DNA of 64,000 nucleotides, from assembly GCA_015231615.1 (NCBI GenBank), contig JADGBE010000002.1:1-64000 (forward strand). The letters are read 5' to 3'. This DNA is from Desulfamplus sp. (GTDB lineage: Bacteria > Desulfobacterota > Desulfobacteria > Desulfobacterales > Desulfobacteraceae). Below the pieces are notes generated by a model. It was not told where the DNA came from, did no database searches, and saw only the letters and a program-made list of their open reading frames with translations. Position numbers and translations under genes: made by a program. Below, piece by piece: positions 7,297-15,913 of this stretch; position 1 is the stretch's first letter; each line of letters begins with the position of its first letter.

Positions 7297-8199
7297 CTAT
7301 TTTTCAGATTTTCCTAAAAAACTTTTAAACACCATTGAGGCGTTTGTTAAAAAAACTCCTGAAATGACTAAACCCGCCCCGATTAACAAAGATTTACCAA
7401 CTGGTTCATTGAGCATAAAATATGAGAATATAATGGCACTAACAGGCACAAAGTTAATAAAAACGCTTGATTTCATTGCCCCTATTTTCTTTATACCCTC
7501 ATAATACCATAAAAATCCAACCACTGTTCCAAAGAAAGCAAGATAAAATAGATTGAACCATACGATTCCATTATAGTGCAATATCTCGCTAAAACTTCCA
7601 TGAATAAGAACAGGAAAAAATAACATCACTGTCCCCGCAACTGATGAGTAACATACTGAGACTAAAGGAGATAATCCACCCATAACCTGTTTACCAATAA
7701 GAGAATAAGCAACCCAACTTATTACGCAGCCAAATGTCAAAATCTCACCTTTGCCAAGCCCCATATCAAACAGCTCTGTAATATGACCATCTGATATAAC
7801 TACAATTGCACCAGTTACAGATAATAAGATGCCGACGCACTTAATAGCGTCAAGTCGCTCTTTAAAAATTATAGCTGATAAAAGGCTTATCAAAATAGGG
7901 TTATTGGCAATAATTAAAGATGCTTTACCAGCTTGAATATAGTTTAAAGCATAGAAAAAAAAGATATTGTAAGAAAATACGCCAGTTGCCCCAAGAAGTA
8001 ACAGAGGAACAATCTGTTTTCTATCTACAGAAGGAAGAGAACCTTCAATATGCCTTGTAATGGCTATCAAGAAGATAGAGGCAATTGCAAAGCGGACAAA
8101 TGATAAGCTAAGAGGATTTCCTGTGCCTGCTATTACTTTGCCAGCTATGAAAGTTCCTCCCCATAAAACAGCAGTTAAAAAGAGTTTAATATAGATCAT
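7297..8199 (-). CDS. EamA-family (DMT) transporter
   Basis: 300 residues with ten predicted hydrophobic segments in two EamA repeats. The first repeat starts LFLTAVLWGGTFIAGKVIAG and includes ALNYIQAGKASLIIANNPILISLLSAIIFKERL. The second has GLGKGEILTFGCVISWVAYSLIGK and VFINFVPVSAIIFSYFMLNEPVGKSLLIGAGLVISGVFL. This is the drug/metabolite exporter family of the inner membrane; the substrate cannot be told from sequence. It ends 12 bp before the prepilin peptidase start, so the two are probably cotranscribed. Confidence 0.88.
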   Translation of the reverse strand: MIYIKLFLTAVLWGGTFIAGKVIAGTGNPLSLSFVRFAIASIFLIAITRHIEGSLPSVDRKQIVPLLLLGATGVFSYNIFFFYALNYIQAGKASLIIANNPILISLLSAIIFKERLDAIKCVGILLSVTGAIVVISDGHITELFDMGLGKGEILTFGCVISWVAYSLIGKQVMGGLSPLVSVCYSSVAGTVMLFFPVLIHGSFSEILHYNGIVWFNLFYLAFFGTVVGFLWYYEGIKKIGAMKSSVFINFVPVSAIIFSYFMLNEPVGKSLLIGAGLVISGVFLTNASMVFKSFLGKSEK

Positions 8200-8249
8200 T
8201 AAATAATTATACCTTTGATTTTTTTTGAATATAGTTGTCGGTAAAAGAG

Positions 8250-9080
8250 TTACTCAAAAAAAGTATTTAGAAATCTCAACGAATCAGAAAGATTTTTATA
8301 ATTAAATAGTTCAAGCGAGACAACGCCTTTAAAATTTTTTAGAATATTTATAGTTGGTGCTAAAATATGTGAAGGAGTTTTATTAAGAGCTTGGTGATCT
8401 TTTAGAGATGGGAACTCTACTCCATGAAGATGGATTATAGGAACTATTGCCTTGTATTTTGCAAATATTTTTTCAATACTGTAACCATATTTAATTAAAT
8501 GACCAGCATCAATACAGACTGACATTTTACAAGACTCTACAATGTCGCCTATATATTCAAAAGGGTAATTTAAAGTCTCAATAGATATGATTGACGGGTC
8601 TGAAAGAGAAGAGGAGAGAAGTTGAAGGCTCTCTTTTACATATTCTCGCCATATTTCAAGTTTAATATTATTTTGAGGGTTATCTCCATTAATATTAAAA
8701 TCAAGATGTAGGGTGTAAGTGGTAGGATTTAATGGTTCACAAAGTGCCAATATTTGTTTGACGGTCTCTATAGATTCAAGGCGAAGAGATTTAGAACTAT
8801 CTGTAAGTGAAATATCAACTGGAAGGTGGATATTGTAGGTCAGATCAAACTTTTTTGAGAGTTCTTTTAACTCTTTTATCTCTTCTTTTGATGGAAGAAC
8901 CTCAACAATTTTGCTACCATTTATGTTATCTTTAACGATAAATGGATTGCTTTCAAAAAGCAAAAGCTCAATTTCATCAAAAAAAGAGCCAAGTTTCACT
9001 ACATTTGGCACTATTCTGTCAGGATATATAAATGATGTTGTAGCTAACCTAAAAGGAAATTTTTTTGGATATTTATACAA
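8250..9080 (-). CDS. cbiR: CbiR cobamide-remodelling phosphodiesterase
   Basis: 276 residues, a sugar-phosphate-isomerase/AP-endonuclease-like TIM barrel. The motifs PFRLATTSFIYPD, VPNVVKLGSFFDEIELLLFES, DLTYNIHLPVDISL, CMSVCIDAGHLIKYG-type metal ligands and IIHLHGVE match CbiR, which removes the lower ligand of cobamides so the corrinoid can be rebuilt. The best initiation codon is TTG at 9080, with AGG 8 nt upstream; there is no in-frame ATG near the conserved N-terminus. A cobyrinate diamide synthase at 42.9 kb shows the cell also carries corrinoid amidation. No cobalamin riboswitch is visible upstream. Confidence 0.8.
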   Translation of the reverse strand: MYKYPKKFPFRLATTSFIYPDRIVPNVVKLGSFFDEIELLLFESNPFIVKDNINGSKIVEVLPSKEEIKELKELSKKFDLTYNIHLPVDISLTDSSKSLRLESIETVKQILALCEPLNPTTYTLHLDFNINGDNPQNNIKLEIWREYVKESLQLLSSSLSDPSIISIETLNYPFEYIGDIVESCKMSVCIDAGHLIKYGYSIEKIFAKYKAIVPIIHLHGVEFPSLKDHQALNKTPSHILAPTINILKNFKGVVSLELFNYKNLSDSLRFLNTFFE

Positions 9081-9154
9081 TAAAATGGTCCTGTTGTTTA
9101 AAGTTTAAGGAATCAAAATTTAATAATGCCAAAATTATACCCCAAGGTCATAGT

Positions 9155-9182
9155 GTAGGGAACAACGATCGTTGTTCCCTAC
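9155..9182. repeat. 28-bp perfect palindrome, family copy A1
   Basis: A perfect 28-bp palindrome with GTAGGG and CCCTAC ends and the core AACAACGATCGTTGTT. The same sequence recurs at 60021-60048. Both copies have GTCATAG a few bases to the left and TTATTAAATT(T/C)CCATTC(A/C)TAAGGT to the right, so the repeated unit is longer than the palindrome. It sits between the divergent cbiR and ade genes. Confidence 0.85.
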
Positions 9183-9316
9183 TACTTGTATTATTAAATT
9201 TCCATTCATAAGGTGATAATTATGGTTTAATGAAAATAGATTTGGTGAATTTTGAAGTTGATAAAAGAATAACACAATTGAAAATCTTTTAAAATCTAAA
9301 CAAGGATTAAATTTTT

Positions 9317-11206
9317 ATGAAATTAGAGTCTCTTATTTCAGCAGCAGCAGGCAGAGAAAAGGCTGATATTCTTTTTATAAATGGTAAGGTTATTAATGTT
9401 TTTACAGGTGAAATACTTGAACAGAGTGTAGCTGTAAAAGATGGTTATATTTGTGGATTGGGTGAGATTTGCAAAAAAGAGAATCCAGACTTAAACGTAG
9501 ATGCAGCAGAGTTAAAATATCAATTAGAATATGAAGCAGATAACATTGTTGATTTGCAAGGAATGTATCTTGCCCCCGGATTTATTGATGCCCATGTTCA
9601 TATTGAAAGTTCAATGGTTACTCCTGCCCAGTTTGCAAATGGAGTCGCACCTTTTGGGACTACAACGGTTATTGCAGACCCGCACGAAATTGCAAATGTA
9701 ATGGGGATAGAAGGTGTTGAATACATGATCAAATCAGCAGAAAATCAGCCGATGAATATATTGTTTGCTTCTCCTTCATGTGTTCCAGCAACAGATATGG
9801 AGACCTCTGGCGCTACTCTTGATGCTAAAACAGTTGCAAACTTATTGCAAAATGAAAAAATAGTTGCTCTTGCTGAGATGATGAACTACCCGGGAGTTAT
9901 ATTCACAGCTTCTGAAGTTATGGCAAAAATAGATGCTGCCCACAAAATTAAGAAAAGAGTTGATGGACATGCTCCTTCTGTTACTGGGAAAAATCTTAAT
10001 GCCTACGCATCTGCTGGAATTTACAGCGATCATGAGTGTTCAACTGCTACAGAAGCTCTTGAGAAGTTGAGGCTTGGAATCCATATCATGGTAAGAGAGG
10101 GAACTTGTGCAAAAAATCTTGATGATCTTTTGCCAGCAATAAACGAACAAACGTGGCATAAGATGATGTGGTGCAGCGATGACCGCCACCCTGAAGAGAT
10201 ACTGACTCAAGGACATATTGATTACATTATCAGAAAAGCTATAAAATCAGGCATTAATCCAGTTAGGGCGATTCAGATGGCAACCATTAATTGCGCTAAC
10301 TACTTTAAAATAGATGATATTGGTGCAATTGCTCCAAAAAGAAGAGCAGATCTGGTTGTGTTTAAAGATATTGAAAACCCAAGAATTGAAAAGGTCTTTG
10401 TAAAAGGGGTTTTAGTTGCTGAGAATGGTAGTCGTGTTAACTCATCAATTAAATTAGGAAAATCAGAACAAATACCTACGGTTATGAATTTTGATCTAAA
10501 TAAAATTGATTTTTCAATTAAGTGCAAAGGCTATAGTTTTCCAGATAATTATTTTCCCCCTCCCCAGTCATCCCCAAGGGGAGGAGATGACTATTCTCCC
10601 TCCCAATTGGGGAGGGGGCAGGAGGTTGGGCAACAGGAGTTGCCAATTAAAGCAAGAGTTATAAAAATTATACCTAATCAAATCATAACAGAAGAGATTT
10701 GCATGGAAGTATTGCAAAAAGATGGCTATGCCTTGTCTGATACAAGCCGAGATATGATAAAGATCGCAGTGATTGAACGATATTCAGGCAAAACAGGCAT
10801 GGCAAAAGGGTTTGTTAATGGTTTAGGTCTTAAAAAAGGGGCTATTGCCTCAACAGTTGCACACGATTCTCATAATATTATTGTTGCTGGCTCAAATGAT
10901 GGCGATATGTTGTGTGCTGTAAAGGCTGTAAAAGAGATGGGAGGCGGTTTTGTTATAGTAGGCGAAAAAGAGGTGATTGCAAGTCTTCCCTTGCCTGTGG
11001 CAGGGTTGATGTCAGAGGAGTCTTTAGAATCAGTCAACTCATCAATGGGTAAAGTCTTAAAAGCAGCTCAATCTCTTGGCTCAAAATTATCAGACCCATT
11101 TATGGCACTTGGATTTCTTGCCTTGCCCGTAATTCCTACATTAAAGATAACTGATAAAGGGCTTGTTGATGTTAATAAATTTGCGTTAGTTGAGCTTTTT
11201 TGTTGA
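9317..11206 (+). CDS. ade: Adenine deaminase with a repeat-derived insertion
   Basis: 629 residues; family members are usually about 570-600. The amidohydrolase core shows LAPGFIDAHVHIESSM (metal-binding HxH), ADPHEIANVMG, GHAPSVTGKNLNAY, SDHECSTATEAL and MWCSDDRHPEEI. The C-terminal domain has SDTSRDMIKIAVIERYSGKTG and TVAHDSHNIIVAGSNDGDM. It deaminates adenine to hypoxanthine. About 30 residues near 413-443 (PPPQSSPRGGDDYSPSQLG and onward) are translated from a dispersed GC-rich repeat, lying between domains where it may be tolerated. AAGGA about 9 nt before ATG 9317 supports the start. No purine riboswitch is seen upstream. Confidence 0.92.
   Translation: MKLESLISAAAGREKADILFINGKVINVFTGEILEQSVAVKDGYICGLGEICKKENPDLNVDAAELKYQLEYEADNIVDLQGMYLAPGFIDAHVHIESSMVTPAQFANGVAPFGTTTVIADPHEIANVMGIEGVEYMIKSAENQPMNILFASPSCVPATDMETSGATLDAKTVANLLQNEKIVALAEMMNYPGVIFTASEVMAKIDAAHKIKKRVDGHAPSVTGKNLNAYASAGIYSDHECSTATEALEKLRLGIHIMVREGTCAKNLDDLLPAINEQTWHKMMWCSDDRHPEEILTQGHIDYIIRKAIKSGINPVRAIQMATINCANYFKIDDIGAIAPKRRADLVVFKDIENPRIEKVFVKGVLVAENGSRVNSSIKLGKSEQIPTVMNFDLNKIDFSIKCKGYSFPDNYFPPPQSSPRGGDDYSPSQLGRGQEVGQQELPIKARVIKIIPNQIITEEICMEVLQKDGYALSDTSRDMIKIAVIERYSGKTGMAKGFVNGLGLKKGAIASTVAHDSHNIIVAGSNDGDMLCAVKAVKEMGGGFVIVGEKEVIASLPLPVAGLMSEESLESVNSSMGKVLKAAQSLGSKLSDPFMALGFLALPVIPTLKITDKGLVDVNKFALVELFC
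10553..10648 (+). repeat. Dispersed GC-rich repeat inside ade, copy 2
   Basis: C-rich and G-rich hairpins (CCCCCTCCCCAG with CCCCAAGGGGAGG, then CTCCCTCCCAATTGGGGAGG) are followed by CAACAGGAGTTGCCAATTA. The right-hand part matches the repeat at 2318-2366. The insert keeps the ade reading frame open. Confidence 0.7.
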
Positions 11207-11246
11207 TTGCAAAGCTCGGATTCATACCCGCCCTTGGGGAGTTTCA

Positions 11247-11453
11247 TTACAACATACTTTTTTTGACAAGTTCCATTATTCTTTCAGCAATTTGCTCTTC
11301 TGAATGGATTTCGTCTGCTTCGTGAGCTTCTACAACTGCACCGGGCATACCCCAAACTACGGAGCTTTTTTCATCTTGTGCTAAGGAGTAACCGCCTTTT
11401 CTACGAATGGTAGCCACTCCTGACAAATCATCATGCCCCATACCTGTTAGGTC
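11247..11453 (-). pseudogene. cheB: CheB methylesterase C-terminal remnant
   Basis: The frame reads DLTGMGHDDLSGVATIRR and on through GGYSLAQDEKSSVVWGMPGAV to a stop at 11247. This is the last 69 or so residues of a CheB methylesterase: the LTGMGxD loop with its catalytic Asp, the AQDExSSVVxGMP segment, and the final ERIMEL helix. The receiver domain and the Ser and His of the catalytic triad are missing. An in-frame TGA (11456-11454) directly precedes the fragment, whose codons overlap the end of the Hpt gene in another frame. It can start at ATG 11441 but would be inactive. Confidence 0.8.
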
Positions 11454-12229
11454 TCAAATCCATATTTTGTCTTCTGCTCTGTTAAATCAATAGCTGAGAT
11501 GTGATCTTCAGGAATATCAAGAGCAGTTGAGATAAACTGTAAACTAAAGTGAGTTCCGAAAACAACAATAAAGGGGAGATCAATATCTAAGCAATCTTCA
11601 AGCCCTTGAACACTGTCAACATCTAAGCTTGATTGAATGAAATATCCGTGTTTGTTAATTTCATTAATTATATCAAAAGGGGTTCTGCCTTTAAGTGTCA
11701 AATCTCTCTTTAGATCAAATTTAAGAGAATAAAGATCCAATCCTGTTTTTAGGAAATTTTCTAATTTATCTTCGGCAATTTCAAATTGTTTTGACTGCCT
11801 ACTATTACTGCTGCTCTCTTGGATAGTAATTATCTTAACTGGTTTATCGTTTTGCTTTAGATAAGATGTTAAAAGCTCTATCTCTTCTTTAATGTTATAC
11901 TGCTCGCTTTTGTTTATATCATTTAACATAGAGATAAGAAGAGCCACACCATTTGAAAATGATTGAATAAGCACTTTGGTTGGCTTTATCTTACCATAAC
12001 GTAATTGAGAAAGCAGACTCTCCATAGTATAAGAGAGTTCTCCAATTTTCTGAAAGTGATAAAAACCTGAAGCACCTTTTATAGTGCGCATTGCTCGAAA
12101 TATTCCATTCCAAATATCAGAATCAATGTTATCTATATTTTTCTGTAGTTCAAGCAGATCAGATTTCATTGAATCTAAATGCACTAAAGACTCTTTAGCA
12201 AAAACTTTTACCAACTCATCTTCCATCAT
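11447..12229 (-). CDS. CheA-like Hpt-domain protein lacking the phospho-acceptor His
   Basis: 260 residues. Residues 1-115 form an Hpt domain like the CheA N-terminus: LVKVFAKESLVHLDSMKSDLLEL, then IWNGIFRAMRTIKGASGFYHFQKIGEL. In active Hpt domains the position before TIKG is the phosphorylated His (HTIKG or HTLKG); here it is Arg, codon CGC, one base from CAC. Residues about 150-255 resemble the second domain seen in some CheA relatives (LYSLKFDLKRDLTLKGRTPFDIINEI). No kinase, dimerisation or CheW-like domain follows. With the CheB stub directly downstream this looks like a decayed chemotaxis operon, or a protein kept for a non-phosphorelay role. Confidence 0.75.
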   Translation of the reverse strand: MMEDELVKVFAKESLVHLDSMKSDLLELQKNIDNIDSDIWNGIFRAMRTIKGASGFYHFQKIGELSYTMESLLSQLRYGKIKPTKVLIQSFSNGVALLISMLNDINKSEQYNIKEEIELLTSYLKQNDKPVKIITIQESSSNSRQSKQFEIAEDKLENFLKTGLDLYSLKFDLKRDLTLKGRTPFDIINEINKHGYFIQSSLDVDSVQGLEDCLDIDLPFIVVFGTHFSLQFISTALDIPEDHISAIDLTEQKTKYGFET

Positions 12230-12347
12230 AATTGATTACTCCTTGCTGCTATTCATATAGTCATATTTTTCAATTTGTTTTAAAAATTAAATCTACTATC
12301 AGATTTTTTTGTGATTAGACGTTTAGGGATTAATTAAATTTTTATTC

Positions 12348-12986
12348 CTAAAGTATCTGTCCCGTTAAAAATGGCGAAGCATCACACTCTTGCTCGTTTC
12401 TTTCAAGATCATAGGAGCGAAAAATAGTCATCTCTCGTTCTCTTTTTTCTAAAGGAAATGGAGTATATTTAAACGACTCAAGAAACTTGATACCTTCATC
12501 TTTTCTTGGAATAAGCTCTAACCATTCTACATTTTCTTCGTATCTATCTTTCTTATTTTTCTCTTTATTAGAACTATAAAGTAGCTGAGTGTCAGATATA
12601 ATATTACCAAATATAGCCTTGCTACATATAACATCTCTTACAAGAGCATCTTTCCCATTTGTTGATACGGAAAATGGGATTTGAACATCATAAACTAACC
12701 TTGCTGCTGCAAGTATCTCCCGCTCGTATGATGCAAGTGAGCCAGCAATACATCTTACAGCCATAAGTGGCTTTTCGTTGCAACATACAATAAGGTCAAT
12801 TTTTGAAATATACTCCTCGTCCTTAAACATAATTTTGATAGGAACATCAACCAAAACATCTTGTTTTTCGTATCCTCTGTTTTCAACAAGAAATCTTTCA
12901 AAAAGCTGACGGCTGCCTTCAGCCCCAATATCTGGAATCATTTTTCCTGTTATGTAGTCAATTAGTGTAAGATTCATAATAATCAT
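12348..12986 (-). CDS. HsdR N-terminal-domain (HSDR_N_2-like) protein
   Basis: 212 residues resembling the stand-alone type I restriction R-subunit N-terminal-domain proteins (PF13588-like): ITGKMIPDIGAEGSRQLFERFLVENRGYEKQDVLVDVPI and EEYISKIDLIVCCNEKPLMAVRC. The fold is PD-(D/E)xK, with Asp in KIDLIV. The usual ExK strand reads VRC, so nuclease activity is doubtful. There are no HsdM or HsdS genes nearby, so restriction is unlikely. ATG 12986 and the in-frame ATG 12977 (MNLTLIDY) are both possible starts. It ends a run with gpmI, which stops 12 bp upstream. Confidence 0.7.
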   Translation of the reverse strand: MIIMNLTLIDYITGKMIPDIGAEGSRQLFERFLVENRGYEKQDVLVDVPIKIMFKDEEYISKIDLIVCCNEKPLMAVRCIAGSLASYEREILAAARLVYDVQIPFSVSTNGKDALVRDVICSKAIFGNIISDTQLLYSSNKEKNKKDRYEENVEWLELIPRKDEGIKFLESFKYTPFPLEKREREMTIFRSYDLERNEQECDASPFLTGQIL

Positions 12987-12998
12987 CCATATTTATTA

Positions 12999-14642
12999 TC
13001 AAAAAAGAGGTTTGCCAGACATCTCTTTTGGCTGTTGAATAGCCATAACCTTTAATATTGTTGGTGCAATATCGCCAAGAATACCGTTATTAAGGTTTAT
13101 ATTTCGATATTTCTCACCAGCAAGTATAAATTTTACAGGGTTTAAGGTATGTGCTGTATGAGGATTTCCATCTTTATCTTTCATCTGTTCAGCATTTCCA
13201 TGATCTGCTGTTACCATTGCAGTTCCACCACTCTTCCAGATAGCTTCAACAACCTTTTTTACACACTCATCAACAGTAGAGCAAGCCTTGATTGCGGCAT
13301 CTAAATTGCCTGTATGACCTACCATATCCATATTGGCAAAATTAAGAATCATCAACTTTATCTCTCCTTCAACAATTTTTTCGCAAGCAGATTGTGCAAC
13401 TTTGTAGGCACTCATTTCAGGCTTTTCGTCGTATGTTCTAACCTCTCTGGGAGATGGGATAAGTATCCGCTCTTCCAATGGAAATACTTTTTCGTCTCCT
13501 CCATTGAAAAAATAGGTTACATGGGCATACTTTTCGGTTTCAGCAATTCTAAGTTGTGCAAGACCTTCACGGCTAACCACCTCACCAAGAATATTATTAA
13601 GGTGTTGAGGCTTAAAAATTACAGGCAGTAAAAATGATTCATCATATTGAGTCATGCAAAGAAACCCTGAAAGTTTTGGAACTGTTTTTCTTTCAAATCC
13701 TGTGAAATTATCTTCTGTAAAGGCTCTTGTGATCTCTCTTGCCCTGTCTGATCTAAAATTGAAAAATATAATAGCATCTTCATCTTTTACTATCCCATCA
13801 TTACCCGCAATCAATATTGGTTTTACAAACTCATCTGTTTGACCTTCACTATATGCCTCTTTAATTGCTTGTAAAGAATCAACTCTATTTACACCAATTC
13901 CATTAGTGTATAGCTCATAAGCCTTTTCAACTCTGTCCCAGCGTGTATCTCTATCCATTGCGTAGAATCTTCCGCAAATAGTTGCAATAGCTATCTTTGC
14001 TTTCTTCTCTTCTATGTCATTATCAATTTCATTGTTGCTAAATTGAGTGGTAGTATTATTTTCAAAACTCTTACTTCTATTTTCAAGATTCTTACTTTCA
14101 ATATATTTTTGAAGCTCTGTTAGATAATTAATTCCACTTTGAGGAGGCGTATCTCTGCCATCAAGTATTGCATGAATAAAGATATTGTTAATTTTAAATT
14201 TAGATGCCATCTCAATAAGTGCAAACAGGTGGTCAATATGGCTGTGAACCCCTCCGTCAGATAGAAGTCCCATAAGATGAAGCGAAGAACCTTTATCTTT
14301 AATAGTTTGCATTATCTTCATAAGCTGTGGAATATCAAAAAAAGATTTATCCTCAATTGCAAGATTGATCCTAACTAAATCCTGAAATACCGTTCTTCCA
14401 GCACCGATATTCATGTGTCCAACCTCTGAATTGCCCATTACTCCATCTGGTAACCCAACAGCCTTACCTGAACATAAAAGTTTTGAGCAGGGGTAGTTTT
14501 TTTCTAACATATCAAGAAAGGGAGTGCTTGCAAGGGCAACCGCATTATCTGTTGTAACAGGATTTACTCCCCAGCCATCTAATATCAGAAGTGCATCAAC
14601 ACGATTTTTCTTATAACTGTTTTTATTAAAATCATTGTCCAT
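12999..14642 (-). CDS. gpmI: 2,3-bisphosphoglycerate-independent phosphoglycerate mutase
   Basis: 547 residues (family about 510-515). The alkaline-phosphatase-like core starts VDALLILDGWGVN, with the catalytic serine in GVMGNSEVGHMNIGAGR, HAILDGRDTPPQSG, CGRFYAMDRDTRWDR, the metal site MVGHTGNLDAAIKA, and TADHGNAEQM. The extra length is an Asn/Ser/Glu-rich insertion (residues about 190-220, NRSKSFENNTTTQFSNNEID) between domains and a longer N-terminus. It interconverts 3- and 2-phosphoglycerate with Mn2+. Its ATG lies 11 bp after rsfS. Confidence 0.95.
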   Translation of the reverse strand: MDNDFNKNSYKKNRVDALLILDGWGVNPVTTDNAVALASTPFLDMLEKNYPCSKLLCSGKAVGLPDGVMGNSEVGHMNIGAGRTVFQDLVRINLAIEDKSFFDIPQLMKIMQTIKDKGSSLHLMGLLSDGGVHSHIDHLFALIEMASKFKINNIFIHAILDGRDTPPQSGINYLTELQKYIESKNLENRSKSFENNTTTQFSNNEIDNDIEEKKAKIAIATICGRFYAMDRDTRWDRVEKAYELYTNGIGVNRVDSLQAIKEAYSEGQTDEFVKPILIAGNDGIVKDEDAIIFFNFRSDRAREITRAFTEDNFTGFERKTVPKLSGFLCMTQYDESFLLPVIFKPQHLNNILGEVVSREGLAQLRIAETEKYAHVTYFFNGGDEKVFPLEERILIPSPREVRTYDEKPEMSAYKVAQSACEKIVEGEIKLMILNFANMDMVGHTGNLDAAIKACSTVDECVKKVVEAIWKSGGTAMVTADHGNAEQMKDKDGNPHTAHTLNPVKFILAGEKYRNINLNNGILGDIAPTILKVMAIQQPKEMSGKPLF

Positions 14643-14653
14643 TAATTACCCCC

Positions 14654-15070
14654 TCAACTTGTTTTAATATCTTGAAATTTATCAAATTCTGAAATATCTA
14701 ACCTTGGGGCATCTGCCCAAAGACCTTCAATATCGTAAAAATCTCTGGTCTCTTTATTAAATATATGGATAATAACATCGCCAAAATCAAGCAAAGCCCA
14801 TGTTCCGTCCTTAATACTTTCACCCTCTTTCATACCTTCAGTGCCAAGTGGGAAATTACCAATTTTTTTCATATTAATATGGATATTTTCAGCAATTGAA
14901 GATACCTGTCTTGAAGATGAGGCAGTTACGACAATTATTGCATCAGTGTAAGATGTAAGCCTTCTTACATCCATTGCAGTAATTTTCTCTGCCTTTCTTG
15001 CAAATATCTCATTTAGATAAGGGGTTAGAGTTAATTTCAAGTCTATATTTTCTATCTCTTTTGTGGTCAT
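14654..15070 (-). CDS. rsfS: Ribosome silencing factor RsfS
   Basis: 138 residues with the complete RsfS/Iojap core: KAEKITAMDVRRLTSYTDAIIVVTASSSRQVSSIAENI, then GMKEGESIKDGTWALLDFGDVIIHIFNKETRDFYDIEGLWADAP. It binds uL14 and blocks subunit joining when nutrients are short. It lies between nadD and gpmI on the same strand; a nadD-rsfS pairing is widespread in bacteria. Confidence 0.93.
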   Translation of the reverse strand: MTTKEIENIDLKLTLTPYLNEIFARKAEKITAMDVRRLTSYTDAIIVVTASSSRQVSSIAENIHINMKKIGNFPLGTEGMKEGESIKDGTWALLDFGDVIIHIFNKETRDFYDIEGLWADAPRLDISEFDKFQDIKTS

Positions 15071-15194
15071 TGAGTTATTTTGATCCTTTTAAATATGGTA
15101 AATTGTAATAAATAAATTAGATTAGGGTTAGATTCAGCCATCTTAATTTTAGCGTTAGTAGCATAATACCTTATTTTTTTACTAACAGATGATT

Positions 15195-15857
15195 TTATAA
15201 ATAAAGTTTTTTTTTATAAATTATTGATTCAACTACAGTTGGAATAAGCCCTTTTATAGATTCACCTTTTTTTATTTTTTCTCTGATAAGTGTTGAAGAT
15301 ATATGAATCTCTGGAACTTCGCAAATATGAACTGTTTTGAATCCCTGTTTTATATCATGGTGTTTAATAATCTTTTCTGATTGAAAAATCTCATACTGAG
15401 AAGATATGACTCTTTGTAAAAATAACTCAATATCTTTTAAGCCTCTTACATCTCCAGCTCTGTACATTACTATTATCTCAGTTAGCTTAAAAATTTCAAC
15501 ACTGTTTTTCCAAGTAGTTATATCAAAAAATACATCAGAACCCATTATAAAATAGAGTTTTGTATTTTCCTCTATTAAACCGTTAAAATGCTTGATTGTA
15601 TCTATTGAGAATGATTTGCCTCTTCTCATAAGTTCAACATCAGAGATTATGAAGCCTGAAATAGTTGAAATTGCCTGTTTAACCATTTCAAACCTGTCAT
15701 TTGCAGAGGCAAGGGTTGTTGTTGTTTTGTGCGGTGGATTTGCAGATGGAATGATATGAATAGTGTTTAAATTAAACACTGATTTAACGTGGGTAATAAC
15801 GGCAATATGCCCAAGATGAATTGGGTTAAATGTTCCTCCAAATAAGCCGACATTCAT
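15195..15857 (-). CDS. nadD: Nicotinate-nucleotide adenylyltransferase
   Basis: 220 residues. The nucleotidyltransferase signature GLFGGTFNPIHLGHI opens the protein, followed by IIPSANPPHKTT, YFIMGSDVFFDITTWKN and the C-terminal ISSTLIREKIKKG (ISST motif). It makes deamido-NAD from nicotinate mononucleotide in NAD biosynthesis. ATG 15857. The 124 bp to rsfS is AT-rich with no clear signal. Confidence 0.93.
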   Translation of the reverse strand: MNVGLFGGTFNPIHLGHIAVITHVKSVFNLNTIHIIPSANPPHKTTTTLASANDRFEMVKQAISTISGFIISDVELMRRGKSFSIDTIKHFNGLIEENTKLYFIMGSDVFFDITTWKNSVEIFKLTEIIVMYRAGDVRGLKDIELFLQRVISSQYEIFQSEKIIKHHDIKQGFKTVHICEVPEIHISSTLIREKIKKGESIKGLIPTVVESIIYKKKLYL

Positions 15858-15913
15858 AGGTTACTCCCATTGCGGAATTGGCTTTCTGGATATGTTCATT
15901 GTTTTTTAACACC

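Noticed and set aside
9081-9154. Cobalamin riboswitch upstream of cbiR
   Set aside because: No B12-box-like sequence and too little space between cbiR and the palindrome.
9183-9316. Purine riboswitch before adenine deaminase
   Set aside because: The conserved loop and junction bases of the purine aptamer are not recognisable; the region is plain AT-rich sequence with a repeat tail.
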